From positions 1-56,086 of the forward strand of contig CANFBG010000002.1 in assembly GCA_947444785.1 (NCBI GenBank): a stretch of DNA of 56,086 nucleotides, written 5' to 3'. A program made the translations under genes and the position numbers. Source of the stretch: Microbacteriaceae bacterium. GTDB taxonomy: Bacteria > Actinomycetota > Actinomycetes > Actinomycetales > Microbacteriaceae. How positions within the stretch are numbered: position 1 is the stretch's first letter; every line of letters starts with the position of its first letter. This document shows positions 16,932-26,782 of the stretch, in pieces. The notes below the pieces were generated by a model that did not search any database, was not told the DNA's origin, and saw nothing but the letters and a program-made list of their open reading frames with translations.

Positions 16932-17699
16932 TCAGGAGTTGCCGTTTGCAGCGAGGTCTGCCGCGCCCAGGATGCCCGCGTTGTTGCGGAGCACCGCCGG
17001 CAGGATTTCCGTGTTCAGGTTCAACAGGGGCAGGAAGTCGGCGTAGTTCTTGGAGACCCCGCCGCCGACGATGAACAGGTCGGGGGAAAGAAGCTTCTCG
17101 AGCTCGGTGTAGTACTTCTGCAGCCGCTCGGTCCATTTGTCCCACGAGAGGCTGTCCCGTTCCTTGGCGGCGTATGACGCCTTCAGCTCGTAGTCCCCGC
17201 CGTCGATCTGAAGGTGGCCGAGCTCGGCGTTGGGCACCAGCACGCCGTTGTAGATGATGGCCGTGCCAATGCCCGTGCCCAGAGTGGTCAAGAGCACGAG
17301 GCCCTTGCGGTCTTTCGCGGCGCCGAAACGGACCTCGGCGTAGCCGGCGGCATCCGCATCGTTGACGAACGTGATGTCGCGGCCGAGCGCCTTCTCGAAG
17401 AGTGCCTCGGCCTCAAGGCCGATCCATTTGTTGGATACGTTGGCTGCGCTCATGGTGCGACCGTTCTTCACGACCGCCGGGAAGCAGATTCCGACGTGCG
17501 CATCCTCGGGGATGTCACCGAGTCGTGAGAGCAGCTCAACGACGGTCTCGACGATGTCGTTCGGCTTGCCGCCGCTCGGCGTGGGGATCTTGACCCTATC
17601 CGTCAGCAGCGTGCCCGTCGTCAGGTCGACGACGGCACCCTTGATTCCGGTGCCGCCGATGTCGATGCCTACCGCGACGGTGTTCGCGCTGCTGAGCAT
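16932..17699 (-). CDS. ppgK: Polyphosphate glucokinase
   Basis: ROK-family kinase of 255 residues that phosphorylates glucose with polyphosphate (and usually ATP) in the cytosol. The phosphate-binding motif is VGIDIGGTGIKGAVVD near residue 10. TLGTGIGTAIIYNG and NAELGHLQI mark the glucose site. Length and motifs match actinobacterial PpgK. GGGAGAA is 4-10 nt upstream of the ATG. Convergent with rnpB. Confidence 0.95.
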   Translation of the reverse strand: MLSSANTVAVGIDIGGTGIKGAVVDLTTGTLLTDRVKIPTPSGGKPNDIVETVVELLSRLGDIPEDAHVGICFPAVVKNGRTMSAANVSNKWIGLEAEALFEKALGRDITFVNDADAAGYAEVRFGAAKDRKGLVLLTTLGTGIGTAIIYNGVLVPNAELGHLQIDGGDYELKASYAAKERDSLSWDKWTERLQKYYTELEKLLSPDLFIVGGGVSKNYADFLPLLNLNTEILPAVLRNNAGILGAADLAANGNS

Positions 17700-17837
17700 G
17701 TATTTCTCCCTTTTCGCGGCCCGGAGGAAACCGGGACGCTGAAACCAAGCCTAGGCCCGCGACTCTGGCATTAGGATCGAGCCAACCGGCCCGTCCCGAT
17801 CTCTACCGGGCGAAACAGAGTCCGTGGAGGGCAAGAC

Positions 17838-18026
17838 GTGAGTCAAGAACCGTCGAAGCAGTACTGGTACAACATGAAGACCGGAGAGGTCGAGTTCGGC
17901 TTCGAGTCTCCGTCGGCGAACAGGGTGGGACCGTTCCCTACCGAGGAGGAGGCCGGTCATGCCCTGGAGAGACTTCGGGAGAACAGCGCTCGGTGGGCAG
18001 CAGAGGATGCCGCCGAGAACAGCTGA
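17838..18026 (+). CDS. Small conserved SPOR-like protein
   Basis: The 62-residue soluble protein contains QYWYNMKTGEVEFG and RVGPFPTEEEAGHALE. This short actinobacterial family is often annotated as SPOR-domain protein because of the GPF..EEA pattern. There is no signal peptide or membrane anchor, so a role in septal peptidoglycan binding is doubtful. GTG start with GGAGGG 8 nt upstream. Convergent with panB, 3 nt apart. Confidence 0.8.
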   Translation: MSQEPSKQYWYNMKTGEVEFGFESPSANRVGPFPTEEEAGHALERLRENSARWAAEDAAENS

Positions 18027-18029
18027 GCC

Positions 18030-18866
18030 TTACTCGTAGCTGTGTTCCGGGCCCGGGTAGGAGTGGTCCGCGACGTCGCTGCGGAACCGCGTGACGGCAT
18101 CCGTCAGTGTCGTGTGGAGGTCGGCGTACTGCTTGACGAACTTCGGGATTCGACCGTTGGTGAACCCGGCGAAGTCCGTCCAGACGAGCAGCTGGCCATC
18201 GACGTGGGGTCCTGCGCCGACACCGATTGTGGGGATGCGCAGCCGCTCGGTCACCAAACGGGCGCTCTCGCTGGGAACCATCTCGAGTACGACGGCGAAC
18301 GCGCCGGCCTCCTCGACCGCGAGGGCGTCCGCCATCAACTGCTCCAGGCCCTCGCCGCGCCCTTGGATGATGTGGCCGCCGAGGCCGTGCTCGCTCTGCG
18401 GCGTGAAGCCGATGTGTGCCATCACCGGGATGCCCGAGTCGACGATGCGGCGGATCTGTTCGGCGCTTCTGACGCCGCCCTCGAGTTTCACCGCGTGGGC
18501 GTGCGTCTCCTTCATGAAGCGCACCGCGGTGTGCAACGCCTCCTTTGGGCCTGATTCGTAGGACCCGAAGGGCATATCGGCGATCACGAGGGCTCGCGAT
18601 ACCGAGGTGGCAACAGCGCGGGTGAGCGGGATGAGCTCGTCGACAGTGACCGAGAGGGTCGTGTCGTAGCCGAGCACGTTGTTTCCGGCGGAGTCTCCCA
18701 CGAGCAGGAAGTCGATTCCCGCCGAGTCGAAGATCTTGGCCGACAGCTGGTCGTAGCTCGTCAGGCCCGTGATCTTGATCCCCTGCTCCTTCGCATTTTG
18801 AAAGTGCCTGGTTCGTACCCTTTTGGAGACGGGCGGGGTCACGGGTGTCGGCTGCTCTGAAGACAT
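18030..18866 (-). CDS. panB: 3-methyl-2-oxobutanoate hydroxymethyltransferase
   Basis: PanB makes ketopantoate from alpha-ketoisovalerate and methylene-tetrahydrofolate, the first committed step to pantothenate and CoA. The 278-residue protein shows LTSYDQLSAKIFDSAG, the Mg-binding VGDSAGN and the catalytic Glu in VVLEMVPSE. TAGACT lies 6 nt before the ATG, so the mRNA is probably leaderless. No panC or panD is adjacent. Confidence 0.96.
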   Translation of the reverse strand: MSSEQPTPVTPPVSKRVRTRHFQNAKEQGIKITGLTSYDQLSAKIFDSAGIDFLLVGDSAGNNVLGYDTTLSVTVDELIPLTRAVATSVSRALVIADMPFGSYESGPKEALHTAVRFMKETHAHAVKLEGGVRSAEQIRRIVDSGIPVMAHIGFTPQSEHGLGGHIIQGRGEGLEQLMADALAVEEAGAFAVVLEMVPSESARLVTERLRIPTIGVGAGPHVDGQLLVWTDFAGFTNGRIPKFVKQYADLHTTLTDAVTRFRSDVADHSYPGPEHSYE

Positions 18867-18939
18867 GGCCCCAGTCTAACCAAGGGGTCCACCTCACCGG
18901 CCGTGGGACGAACGGATTCCGTCGCGGCCCTGCCGGGTA

Positions 18940-20676
18940 CTAGTGCGCCGACGGCCGGTAGGTGATCGGCAGGCGACGGTCCCTACCGAAGGCCGTGCGC
19001 GAGATCTTCGGCCCGATGGCACCCTGGCGGCGCTTCCACTCGGCCCGGTCGACGAGGCTCGTTATCCGGTCGACGACGGCGGGCTCAAAGCCGCGGGCGA
19101 TGAGTTCGGCACGCCCCAGTCCACCGTTGATGTAGTCCTCCAGGAGTGCATCGAGCACGTCGTACTCCGGGAGGGAGTCCTGGTCGGTCTGATCCGGGCG
19201 CAGTTCGGCCGACGGGGGCTTGGAGATCGAGTTCTCCGGGATAGGCGGCGTCTCACCGGCGGCGATCGCGTGGGCGTTGCGCCAGCGGGCGAGCTCCCAG
19301 ACCAGCATCTTGGGAACGTCCTTCAGTGGCGCGAAGCCGCCCACGGAATCGCCGTAGATCGTCGAGTAGCCGACCGCCAGCTCGCTCTTGTTGCCGGTCG
19401 TGAGAACGAGGTGACCGTGCTGGTTGGAGAGACCCATCAGGATGATGCCGCGAATGCGGGCCTGCAGGTTCTCCGCGGCAACGCCGTCGAGCCCGAGCTG
19501 TGTCTCGACCGGTAGAACGAGGTCGGCGATGGCCTCGGTCGAGAAGTTGAGGCCGAGTCGCTCAGCGGAGTCGTCGGCATCGCTTCGGGAATGTTCGGAC
19601 GAATACCTGCTCGGCATGGAGACGCCGTAGACGGCATTCTGCCCGAGGGCGTCGACCGCGATGGAGGCACAGACGGCGGAGTCGATTCCGCCGGAGAGCC
19701 CCAGGATCACCGACGCGAACCGGTTCTTGTCCACGTAGTCCGTAAGGCCTAGGACGAGGGCGTTCCAGACCTGCTCCAAGTCGCTGGGCGGCACGGCGAT
19801 GTCGGCCTCTAGAACAGGGTGCGCGCGTCCCGTGGTTCTGGTCAACTCGACGCGGTGGACATCCGGCGGCAGAGGCGCAGTCGAGGCCTCCTCCGGATCG
19901 AGATCGACGACCAGGAGGTGCGGCGTGAACTGCGGCGCCCGGGCGATGATCGTGCCGGCGGTGTCGACGACGACGCTGTCGCCGTCGAAGACCAGGTCGT
20001 CCTGGCCGCCGACGAGATTCACGTAGGCGACGATCGTGTCGGTCTCCTCTGCACGCCGCGTGACGAGGGGGAGCCGCACGTCATCCTTGTCACGCTCGTA
20101 CGGCGAGCCGTTGATGACGATCAGGAGGCCCGCATCGGCGGCGAGGACCCGACTGACCGGACCGCTGTCGCGCCAGAGGTCCTCGCAGATCAGGAGGGCG
20201 ATGTCGACACCGTTCAGGCGCAGCACCAGGAGATCGTCGCCGGGGATGAAGATGCGGAACTCGTCGAAGACCGAGTAGTTGGGCAGGTGGTGCTTGGCAT
20301 AGCGCGCGAGAACCACGCCGTTCTGCAGCACGCTCGCGGAGTTCTGGGCGATGGCCGTCGGAGCATTGCTCGAACCGAAGAGCCGAGGCTCGAACGGGCC
20401 GTCGGGGTGCCCGACGATGACGGGCACGTCTCCGAGGCCTGCCTCGTTCAACTCGACGGCGAGGGCCTCGATCCGATCTCGGCACATCGCAAGGAACGAC
20501 GGGCGCAGGGCCAGGTCTTCGATGGGATAGCCCGACAGCGCCATCTCGCCGAAAGCGACGATATCTGCGCCCTTTTCCGCCGCCATCCGGGTGTATTGAA
20601 TGATGTCTCGGGCGTTCGCCTCGAGGTCACCGAGTACGGGGTTGGTCTGGGCCAGCGCTAAGCGAAGTCTCGGCAT
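18940..20676 (-). CDS. nadE: Glutamine-dependent NAD+ synthetase
   Basis: The last step of NAD synthesis amidates nicotinate adenine dinucleotide, with ammonia taken from glutamine. The 578-residue protein has an N-terminal nitrilase-type glutaminase with Glu in FGEMALSGYP, Lys in YAKHHLPNY and Cys in LLICEDLW. The C-terminal synthetase has the PPi loop LGLSGGIDSAV near residue 325. ATG 20676 is preferred over GTG 20682: TAGGCT lies 7 nt before the ATG but only 1 nt before the GTG. Divergent from glnA2. Confidence 0.95.
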   Translation of the reverse strand: MPRLRLALAQTNPVLGDLEANARDIIQYTRMAAEKGADIVAFGEMALSGYPIEDLALRPSFLAMCRDRIEALAVELNEAGLGDVPVIVGHPDGPFEPRLFGSSNAPTAIAQNSASVLQNGVVLARYAKHHLPNYSVFDEFRIFIPGDDLLVLRLNGVDIALLICEDLWRDSGPVSRVLAADAGLLIVINGSPYERDKDDVRLPLVTRRAEETDTIVAYVNLVGGQDDLVFDGDSVVVDTAGTIIARAPQFTPHLLVVDLDPEEASTAPLPPDVHRVELTRTTGRAHPVLEADIAVPPSDLEQVWNALVLGLTDYVDKNRFASVILGLSGGIDSAVCASIAVDALGQNAVYGVSMPSRYSSEHSRSDADDSAERLGLNFSTEAIADLVLPVETQLGLDGVAAENLQARIRGIILMGLSNQHGHLVLTTGNKSELAVGYSTIYGDSVGGFAPLKDVPKMLVWELARWRNAHAIAAGETPPIPENSISKPPSAELRPDQTDQDSLPEYDVLDALLEDYINGGLGRAELIARGFEPAVVDRITSLVDRAEWKRRQGAIGPKISRTAFGRDRRLPITYRPSAH

Positions 20677-20728
20677 AGCCACTAGCCTATTAGAGACATG
20701 TACTCGTGCCGGAGAGAGGCGTCCTTAG

Positions 20729-22066
20729 ATGGATAAGCAGAGCGACTTTGTTCTTCGCACCATTGAAGAACGAGGCATTAAATTCATCAGGCTGTGGTTC
20801 ACCGACGTCGTCGGAACTCTGAAATCGGTCGCGATCGCCCCGGCTGAGGTCGAGGGTGCGTTCGCCGAAGGCCTGGGCTTTGACGGCTCCGCGATCGAGG
20901 GCCTCACCCGCTCGTACGAGGCGGATGTGCTTGCGCACCCGGACCCCACGACGTTCCAGATCCTGCCCTGGCGCGGCGAGGTCGACCCGACCGCGCGCAT
21001 GTTCTGCGACATCACGACCCCGGACGGCCTCCCTGCGGTCGCCGACCCTCGAAACGTCCTCAAGCGCACCCTTGCGAAGGCGGCCGATCGCGGCTTCACC
21101 TTCTACACCCACCCCGAAATCGAGTTCTACCTCCTGAAGTCCTCGCAGTACGGCGAGAACGGCCCGGAGCCCGTCGACAAGGCAGGCTACTTCGACAACG
21201 TTCCCGGCGGTACCGCCCACGACTTCCGCCGCCGCTCTGTGCGCATGCTTGAAGACCTCGGCATCTCCGTCGAGTTCAGCCACCACGAGGCCGGCCCCGG
21301 CCAGAACGAGATCGACCTCCGCTACGCCGACGCCCTGACGACGGCCGACAACATCATGACCTTCCGCACGGTGATCAAAGAGGTCGCGATCGAGCAGGGC
21401 GTCTACGCGACGTTCATGCCCAAGCCGATCGCCGGCCAGCCGGGCAGCGGCATGCACACGCACCTCTCGCTCTTCGAGGGCGACGGCAACGCGTTCTACG
21501 AGGCGGGGGCTAAGTATCAGCTCTCCAAGATCGGCCGCCAGTTCATTGCCGGCCTGCTGCATCACGCCCCGGAGATCACGGCAGTCACCAACCAGTTCGT
21601 GAACTCCTACAAGCGCCTCTGGGGCGGTGACGAGGCGCCCAGCTTCGTCTGCTGGGGCCACAACAACCGGTCCGCCCTCGTCCGAGTTCCGCTCTACAAG
21701 CCCAACAAGGGCCAGAGCTCGCGCATCGAGTATCGCGCCATCGACTCCGCAGCGAACCCCTACCTTGCGTACTCGCTGCTGCTTGCCGCGGGCATGAAGG
21801 GCATCGAGGAGGGCTACGAGCTGCCGCCCGAGGCCGAGGACAACGTCTGGAGCCTGACCGACTCTGAGCGTCGGGCGCTGGGCTACAAGGCGCTGCCCGC
21901 GTCGCTCGACCGCGCGATCACGCTCATGGAGAGCTCCGAGCTTGTGGCCGAGACGCTGGGGGAGCACGTCTTCAACTACGTACTCAAGAACAAGCGCCAG
22001 GACTGGGACAACTACCGGGCCCAGGTGACCCCGTACGAGCTCAAGAGCAACCTCGAGATGCTCTAA
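20729..22066 (+). CDS. glnA2: Glutamine synthetase family protein GlnA2, lacking the adenylylation tyrosine
   Basis: Type I glutamine synthetase-like enzyme of 445 residues. It contains FTDVVGTLKS, the metal-binding PEIEFYLL, the ATP site MPKPIAGQPGSGMHTH and RIEYRAIDSAANPYLA. At the position of the regulatory tyrosine of GlnA1 (DLYELPPEE) it has NVWSLTDSE, with Trp374 in place of Tyr. GlnE should therefore be unable to adenylylate it. Actinobacterial GlnA2 is described as a secondary glutamine synthetase; some paralogues act on polyamines, which cannot be excluded here. It is followed after 15 nt by glnE in the same direction. Confidence 0.93.
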   Translation: MDKQSDFVLRTIEERGIKFIRLWFTDVVGTLKSVAIAPAEVEGAFAEGLGFDGSAIEGLTRSYEADVLAHPDPTTFQILPWRGEVDPTARMFCDITTPDGLPAVADPRNVLKRTLAKAADRGFTFYTHPEIEFYLLKSSQYGENGPEPVDKAGYFDNVPGGTAHDFRRRSVRMLEDLGISVEFSHHEAGPGQNEIDLRYADALTTADNIMTFRTVIKEVAIEQGVYATFMPKPIAGQPGSGMHTHLSLFEGDGNAFYEAGAKYQLSKIGRQFIAGLLHHAPEITAVTNQFVNSYKRLWGGDEAPSFVCWGHNNRSALVRVPLYKPNKGQSSRIEYRAIDSAANPYLAYSLLLAAGMKGIEEGYELPPEAEDNVWSLTDSERRALGYKALPASLDRAITLMESSELVAETLGEHVFNYVLKNKRQDWDNYRAQVTPYELKSNLEML

Positions 22067-22081
22067 GCCGGAGTCTTCCCG

Positions 22082-25078
22082 ATGGGACGTTCGCAGAATA
22101 CGAGAACCGAGCTCGCCAGGGTCGGTTTCGTTGATCTCACCGCCGCCCAGACCCACCTGGCCGAGGTCGCCCTGCAGGTCGGAATCGGCGAGTCCGACCT
22201 GATCGCGTCCCTCAGCCGGGCGGCCGACCCCGACCAGGCGCTCTTCCTTTTCGACGCCCTCCTGCGCCGGTCGGAGAAGAATGTCCTTCCGCTTCTCAAG
22301 GACGAACAGCTTCGTGCCCGGCTCGCGCTGCTGCTCGGCGCGTCCAAGGGGCTGGGCGACTTCTTCCTGCGCCAGCCCGACGAACTCCGCTCCGTCACCG
22401 CACCCATCACGGAGCTGCCGACCCTGGCTGCGGCCAATTCGGCGATGCTGGACTCGGTCGGTGCGGTCGACGGGTTCTCGGCAACGTCGGGGGAGCCTGC
22501 CTGGACGGCGCTCCGGGTGCGCTACCGACGACTTCTCGCCCAGGTCGCCGTTTTCGACCTCGAACAGCCTGATCCGGTCCTGGGCCTGGATGCCGTTGCC
22601 TCCACCCTCGCGGATCTCGCCGGTGCGGCGCTGGAAGCGGCCCTTGCGGTTGCCAGAACGACACTGTCGGTCAAGGGACAGGGCGCATGGTTCTTCCCCG
22701 TGGAGGAGATCAGAGACACGCGCCTCTCGATCATCGGCATGGGCAAGGCCGGCGCCCGGGAGCTGAACTACGTCAGCGACGTCGATGTCATCTTCGTCGG
22801 CGGGGCCGCCCCAGACAGCGAGTTGGCCCCCGGCCGGGCGATCGACATCGCCACCCGACTGGCAATGCTCACGATGCGGGCCATCAGCGAGGCAGGCATC
22901 GAGCCTGGCCTCTGGGAGGTCGACCCGAACCTGCGCCCGGAGGGCAAGGCGGGCGCCCTCGTGCGATCTTTGGAGTCGCACGTGGCGTACTACGAGCGGT
23001 GGGCGAAGAGCTGGGAGTTCCAGGCCCTCTTGAAGGCGCGCCCGCTGGCCGGCGACCGTGGGCTCGGGGATGACTACACCGCCGCCATGGCGCCCAAGGT
23101 CTGGAGCAGCGCGTCACGCGAGAACTTCGTTGAAAGCGTGCAGCGCATGCGGGAGCGCGTGACCGAGAACATCGTCGGTGAAGACATTCACTACCAGGTG
23201 AAGCTCGGCCCGGGCGGCCTTCGTGACATCGAGTTCACCGTGCAGCTGCTTCAACTGGTGCACGGCCTGCAGGATTCGTTCGTGCGCCAGCCCGCGACGA
23301 TCCCCGCCCTGACCGCCCTGACGGAGCGCGGGTATGTCGGCCGGGCGGAGCTGCTGGAACTGGCCGAGGACTATCGGATTCTCCGCTTGATGGAGCACCG
23401 CATCCAGCTAAGGTTCCTGAAGCGCACCCACCTGATGCCGCGGGATGAGGCGGGCCAGCGTGTCCTGGCTCGCTCCACCGAGCTCGAGTCCTCTGCCGCA
23501 GCCCTCGTCGAGCGATGGAACGGGATCAAGCACCGGGTCAGGGGGCTGCACGAGCGACTGTTCTACCGGCCCCTGCTCGCCGCCGTCGCCGGGCTCTCCG
23601 ACGACGACAGGGCGCTGACCAGCGAGCAGGCCGAAGACCGCCTCGCCGCCATCGGGTTCAAAGACACCAGGGGGGCAATGAACCACATTGCAGCCATGAC
23701 GTCCGGCGTCTCCCGCAAGGCCGAGATCCAGCGACACCTCCTTCCGGTTCTCCTCCAGTGGTTCGCCAACGGCGCCGACCCCGACTACGGACTGCTTGCC
23801 TTTCGTCGACTCAGCGACACCCTGGGCGAGACGTACTGGTTTCTCCGGATGCTGCGCGACTCGTCGGGCGCTGCGGCCCGGCTGACCCAGGTGCTGTCGG
23901 GGTCCCGCTATGTCGGCCAGTTGCTCGAGCAGATTCCTGAGGCAGCAGCCTGGCTGGAGAGCGAGGACGAGTTGCGTCCGCGGGCCCGCGAGGTGCTGCA
24001 GGAGGAGACACGGCTGATCATCGCGCGGCACGACTCACCGGATGCCGCGGCCGCATCCCTCAGGGCCGCCCGTCGACGCGAGGTGCTGCGGCTCGCACTC
24101 TCGTCCATCCTCGGTCTCTGCACCGTTCTCGAGCTCGCGCGCGCTCTCAGTGACGTCACGACCATGCTGCTCCAGGGCACAATCGCGATCATCCGCAAGG
24201 GCGCGGCAACGGCCAAGGGCGACGGCATCGAGTTCGCCGTCATCGCGATGGGCCGCTACGGCGGCAGTGAGATCGGCTTCGGATCGGATGCGGACGTGAT
24301 GTACGTCTTCAGGCCGACGTATGCCGACAAGCAGACCGGGCAGGCGGTCGCGCTCTTCATCGTCTCGGAGCTCAAGCGACTCACGGAGGATCACCGCCTT
24401 CCTCTTGACCTGGACATCGGCCTGCGGCCGGAGGGCAAGAACGGCATCATCGTCCGGTCGCTGGAGTCGTACGAGGCGTACTACCAACGCTGGTCGCTGA
24501 CGTGGGAGGCGCAGGCCCTGCTCCGGGCCCGGGGAGCCGCTGGCGACCCCGCACTCATCGCCGACTTCGAGGCGCTGGCCGACAAGGTGCGCTTCCCCAA
24601 GAGTATTGAGCAGAACGCCATCCGCGAGGTCAAGAGGATCAAGGCCAGGGTCGAGAGCGAGCGGCTGCCGCAGGGAGCGGACCCGACCCGGCATCTCAAG
24701 CTCGGCCGCGGGTCTCTGAGCGACGTGGAGTGGCTGGTCCAGCTTCTCCAGCTCGAGCATGGCGCGAGCGTCCCCGGGCTCCGGACAACCTCGACGCTTG
24801 ACGCGCTCACCGCAGCGACGGATGCCGGCCTGCTGTCCACCGAGGATGCCGACAAGCTGCGGGCAGCGTGGATCTTCGCCTCCCGGGCCCGGAGCGCAAT
24901 GGTGCTGTTCTCCAACAAGACGTCAGACGTGTTGCCGACCGATCGCTTGGCGCTTGAGGGCATCGCCCGCCTGATGGAGTATCCGCCGGGGTCGGCGAAC
25001 GCGCTCCAGGAGGACTATCTCGGCGTCACCCGGCGTGCGCGTGCCGTCTTCGAGAGGCTCTTCTACGGAACTGACTAG
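22082..25078 (+). CDS. glnE: Bifunctional glutamine synthetase adenylyltransferase/deadenylylase
   Basis: GlnE adds AMP to, or removes it from, the regulatory tyrosine of glutamine synthetase in answer to nitrogen status. The 998-residue protein has two nucleotidyltransferase domains with the Asp pair signatures YVSDVDVIFVGG (~residue 230) and GSDADVMYVFRP (~735). Each is followed by a helical GlnD-PII-uridylyltransferase-like domain with GGLRDIEFTVQLLQL or RGSLSDVEWLVQLLQL. Full length for the family. GGAGT is ~9 nt upstream of ATG 22082. Convergent with its likely target glnA1. Confidence 0.96.
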   Translation: MGRSQNTRTELARVGFVDLTAAQTHLAEVALQVGIGESDLIASLSRAADPDQALFLFDALLRRSEKNVLPLLKDEQLRARLALLLGASKGLGDFFLRQPDELRSVTAPITELPTLAAANSAMLDSVGAVDGFSATSGEPAWTALRVRYRRLLAQVAVFDLEQPDPVLGLDAVASTLADLAGAALEAALAVARTTLSVKGQGAWFFPVEEIRDTRLSIIGMGKAGARELNYVSDVDVIFVGGAAPDSELAPGRAIDIATRLAMLTMRAISEAGIEPGLWEVDPNLRPEGKAGALVRSLESHVAYYERWAKSWEFQALLKARPLAGDRGLGDDYTAAMAPKVWSSASRENFVESVQRMRERVTENIVGEDIHYQVKLGPGGLRDIEFTVQLLQLVHGLQDSFVRQPATIPALTALTERGYVGRAELLELAEDYRILRLMEHRIQLRFLKRTHLMPRDEAGQRVLARSTELESSAAALVERWNGIKHRVRGLHERLFYRPLLAAVAGLSDDDRALTSEQAEDRLAAIGFKDTRGAMNHIAAMTSGVSRKAEIQRHLLPVLLQWFANGADPDYGLLAFRRLSDTLGETYWFLRMLRDSSGAAARLTQVLSGSRYVGQLLEQIPEAAAWLESEDELRPRAREVLQEETRLIIARHDSPDAAAASLRAARRREVLRLALSSILGLCTVLELARALSDVTTMLLQGTIAIIRKGAATAKGDGIEFAVIAMGRYGGSEIGFGSDADVMYVFRPTYADKQTGQAVALFIVSELKRLTEDHRLPLDLDIGLRPEGKNGIIVRSLESYEAYYQRWSLTWEAQALLRARGAAGDPALIADFEALADKVRFPKSIEQNAIREVKRIKARVESERLPQGADPTRHLKLGRGSLSDVEWLVQLLQLEHGASVPGLRTTSTLDALTAATDAGLLSTEDADKLRAAWIFASRARSAMVLFSNKTSDVLPTDRLALEGIARLMEYPPGSANALQEDYLGVTRRARAVFERLFYGTD

Positions 25079-25126
25079 CGCGCCCTAGTCCTCTTGCTTG
25101 CCCTCGTCGAAGAGCACAACGAAGAA

Positions 25127-25177
25127 AGGCCCACACGAGCAGCCAGCGCCTGGGGCGTCGGGTGATCGTGCGGGCCT
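25127..25177. terminator. Hairpin between converging glnE and glnA1
   Basis: AGGCCC-A-CACGA (25127-25138) pairs with TCGTG-C-GGGCCT (25166-25177), with one mismatch and a 27-nt loop. It sits midway between the two converging stop codons and can serve both strands. No marked T-tract. Confidence 0.5.
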
Positions 25178-25202
25178 GTTCCGCTGGTTCGGAGCGGTCT
25201 TC

Positions 25203-26627
25203 TTAGACCCCGTAGTAGAGCTCAAACTCGAACGGGTGCGGGCGCTGGGCCAGCGGCTTGATCTCGAACTCGCGCTTGTAGTTGATCCACGTCTCGATCA
25301 GGTCCATCGTGAAGACGTTGCCCTGAAGCAGGAACTCGTGGTCGTTCTCCAGAGCCTTGAGGGCCTCGTCGAGCGACGAAGGAACCTGCGGGATGTTCTT
25401 CGCCTCCTCGGGGGGAAGCTCGTACAGGTCCTTGTCCACGGGCTCATGCGGCTCGGTGCGGTTCTTGATGCCGTCGATGCCGGCCATCAGCTGGGCCGCG
25501 AACGCGAGGTACGGGTTTCCGGACGCGTCGGGAGCGCGGAACTCGATGCGCTTGGCCTTCGGGTTCGTGCCCGTGATCGGGATACGGATAGACGCTGAGC
25601 GGTTGCCGGCCGAGTAGACCAGGTTGACGGGCGCCTCGAAGCCGGGGACCAGACGGTGGTAGGAGTTCACCGACGGGTTGGTGAAGGCCAGAACGGCGGG
25701 CGCGTGGGCCAGCAGTCCACCGATGTACCAGCGAGCGAGGTCGCTCAGTCCGCCGTAGCCGGCCTCGTCATAGAACAACGGCACTCCGTCGTTCCAGAGG
25801 GACTGGTGCGTGTGCATGCCCGAGCCGTTGTCTCCGAAGAGGGGCTTCGGCATGAACGTTGCGGTCTTGCCCCAGCGCTCGGCGACGTTCTTGACGATGT
25901 ACTTGAACTTCAGGATGTCGTCCGCGGCGTGAACCATGGTGTCGAACTTGTAGTTGATCTCGCCCTGGCCGCCGGTGCCGACCTCGTGGTGGCCGCGCTC
26001 GACGTCGAGGCCGGCTGCGATGAGCTCCAGCGTGATGTCGTCGCGCAGGTCGGCGTGCTTGTCGACCGGGCTGACGGGGAAGTAGCCGCCCTTGTAGGGG
26101 GTCTTGTTGCCGAGGTTGTTGCCATCCTCGTCACGGCCTGAGTTCCAGGCGCCCTCGTCGGAGTCGACGGAGTAGAAGCTCGAGTGCTGGTTGACCTCGT
26201 AGCGCACGTCGTCAAAGATGTAGAACTCTGCCTCGGGGGCGAAGAAGGCGGTGTCGGCGATGCCGGTCGACGCGAGGTACTTCTCGGCCTTGCGGGCAAC
26301 CTGGCGCGGGTCGCGGTGGTAGATCTCACCGTTGCGGGGGTTGTAGATGTCGAAGATCATGATCAGCGTACGGTTCGTACGGAACGGGTCGACATAGGCG
26401 GTCGACACGTCGGGAATGATCTGCATGTCAGACTCGTGGATCGAGGCGAAGCCCCGGATCGACGAGCCGTCGAACATCTGGCCCACGGTGAAGAACTCTT
26501 CATCGACGGTGGAAGCGGGGATCGTGATGTGCTGCTGGACACCGGGAAGGTCGGTGAAGCGGATATCAAGGAACTTGACGTCGGTGTCCTTGATGAACTT
26601 GAGCACCTCAGAAGAATCACTAAACAT
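25203..26627 (-). CDS. glnA: Glutamine synthetase type I (GlnA1)
   Basis: The main ammonium-assimilating enzyme makes glutamine from glutamate, ammonia and ATP as a dodecamer. The 474-residue protein shows [39 protein letters not shown] and the adenylylation loop [11 protein letters not shown] with Tyr402. Position and length match actinobacterial GlnA1. ATG 26627 (MFSDSSEV) is the true start; the longer frame has no similarity. A GlnR-type box lies 81-107 nt upstream. With glnE adjacent, both transcriptional and post-translational control are expected. Confidence 0.97.
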   Translation of the reverse strand: MFSDSSEVLKFIKDTDVKFLDIRFTDLPGVQQHITIPASTVDEEFFTVGQMFDGSSIRGFASIHESDMQIIPDVSTAYVDPFRTNRTLIMIFDIYNPRNGEIYHRDPRQVARKAEKYLASTGIADTAFFAPEAEFYIFDDVRYEVNQHSSFYSVDSDEGAWNSGRDEDGNNLGNKTPYKGGYFPVSPVDKHADLRDDITLELIAAGLDVERGHHEVGTGGQGEINYKFDTMVHAADDILKFKYIVKNVAERWGKTATFMPKPLFGDNGSGMHTHQSLWNDGVPLFYDEAGYGGLSDLARWYIGGLLAHAPAVLAFTNPSVNSYHRLVPGFEAPVNLVYSAGNRSASIRIPITGTNPKAKRIEFRAPDASGNPYLAFAAQLMAGIDGIKNRTEPHEPVDKDLYELPPEEAKNIPQVPSSLDEALKALENDHEFLLQGNVFTMDLIETWINYKREFEIKPLAQRPHPFEFELYYGV

Positions 26628-26707
26628 GTGAGCACTCCAAATGGCTTGGTACGGGAAACGCTGCAGATGCAACGTCTCAGATCTTATTGCTCGGGGATTA
26701 CTCCACC

Positions 26708-26734
26708 GTGTCGCAATTGTTTCCACCATGTTAC
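26708..26734 (-). promoter_or_regulatory. GlnR-type nitrogen-control box upstream of glnA1
   Basis: Read on the minus strand the sequence is GTAAC-n6-GAAAC-n6-GACAC, and a further n6 leads to GTAAT at 26697-26701. The first two elements match the GlnR consensus gTnAC-n6-GaAAC of Streptomyces and Mycobacterium exactly. Each repeat is 11 bp from the next, one helical turn. The box ends 81 nt before the glnA1 ATG. Confidence 0.75.
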
Positions 26735-26782
26735 GGCTGATCCCCGGACGACCTGTCAGCAGGCCCGGTTTACACTTATCTC

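Noticed and set aside
20690-22981. 763-codon open frame antisense to glnA2 and glnE
   Set aside because: Shadow of strongly biased codons; crosses two real genes and has no protein-like features.
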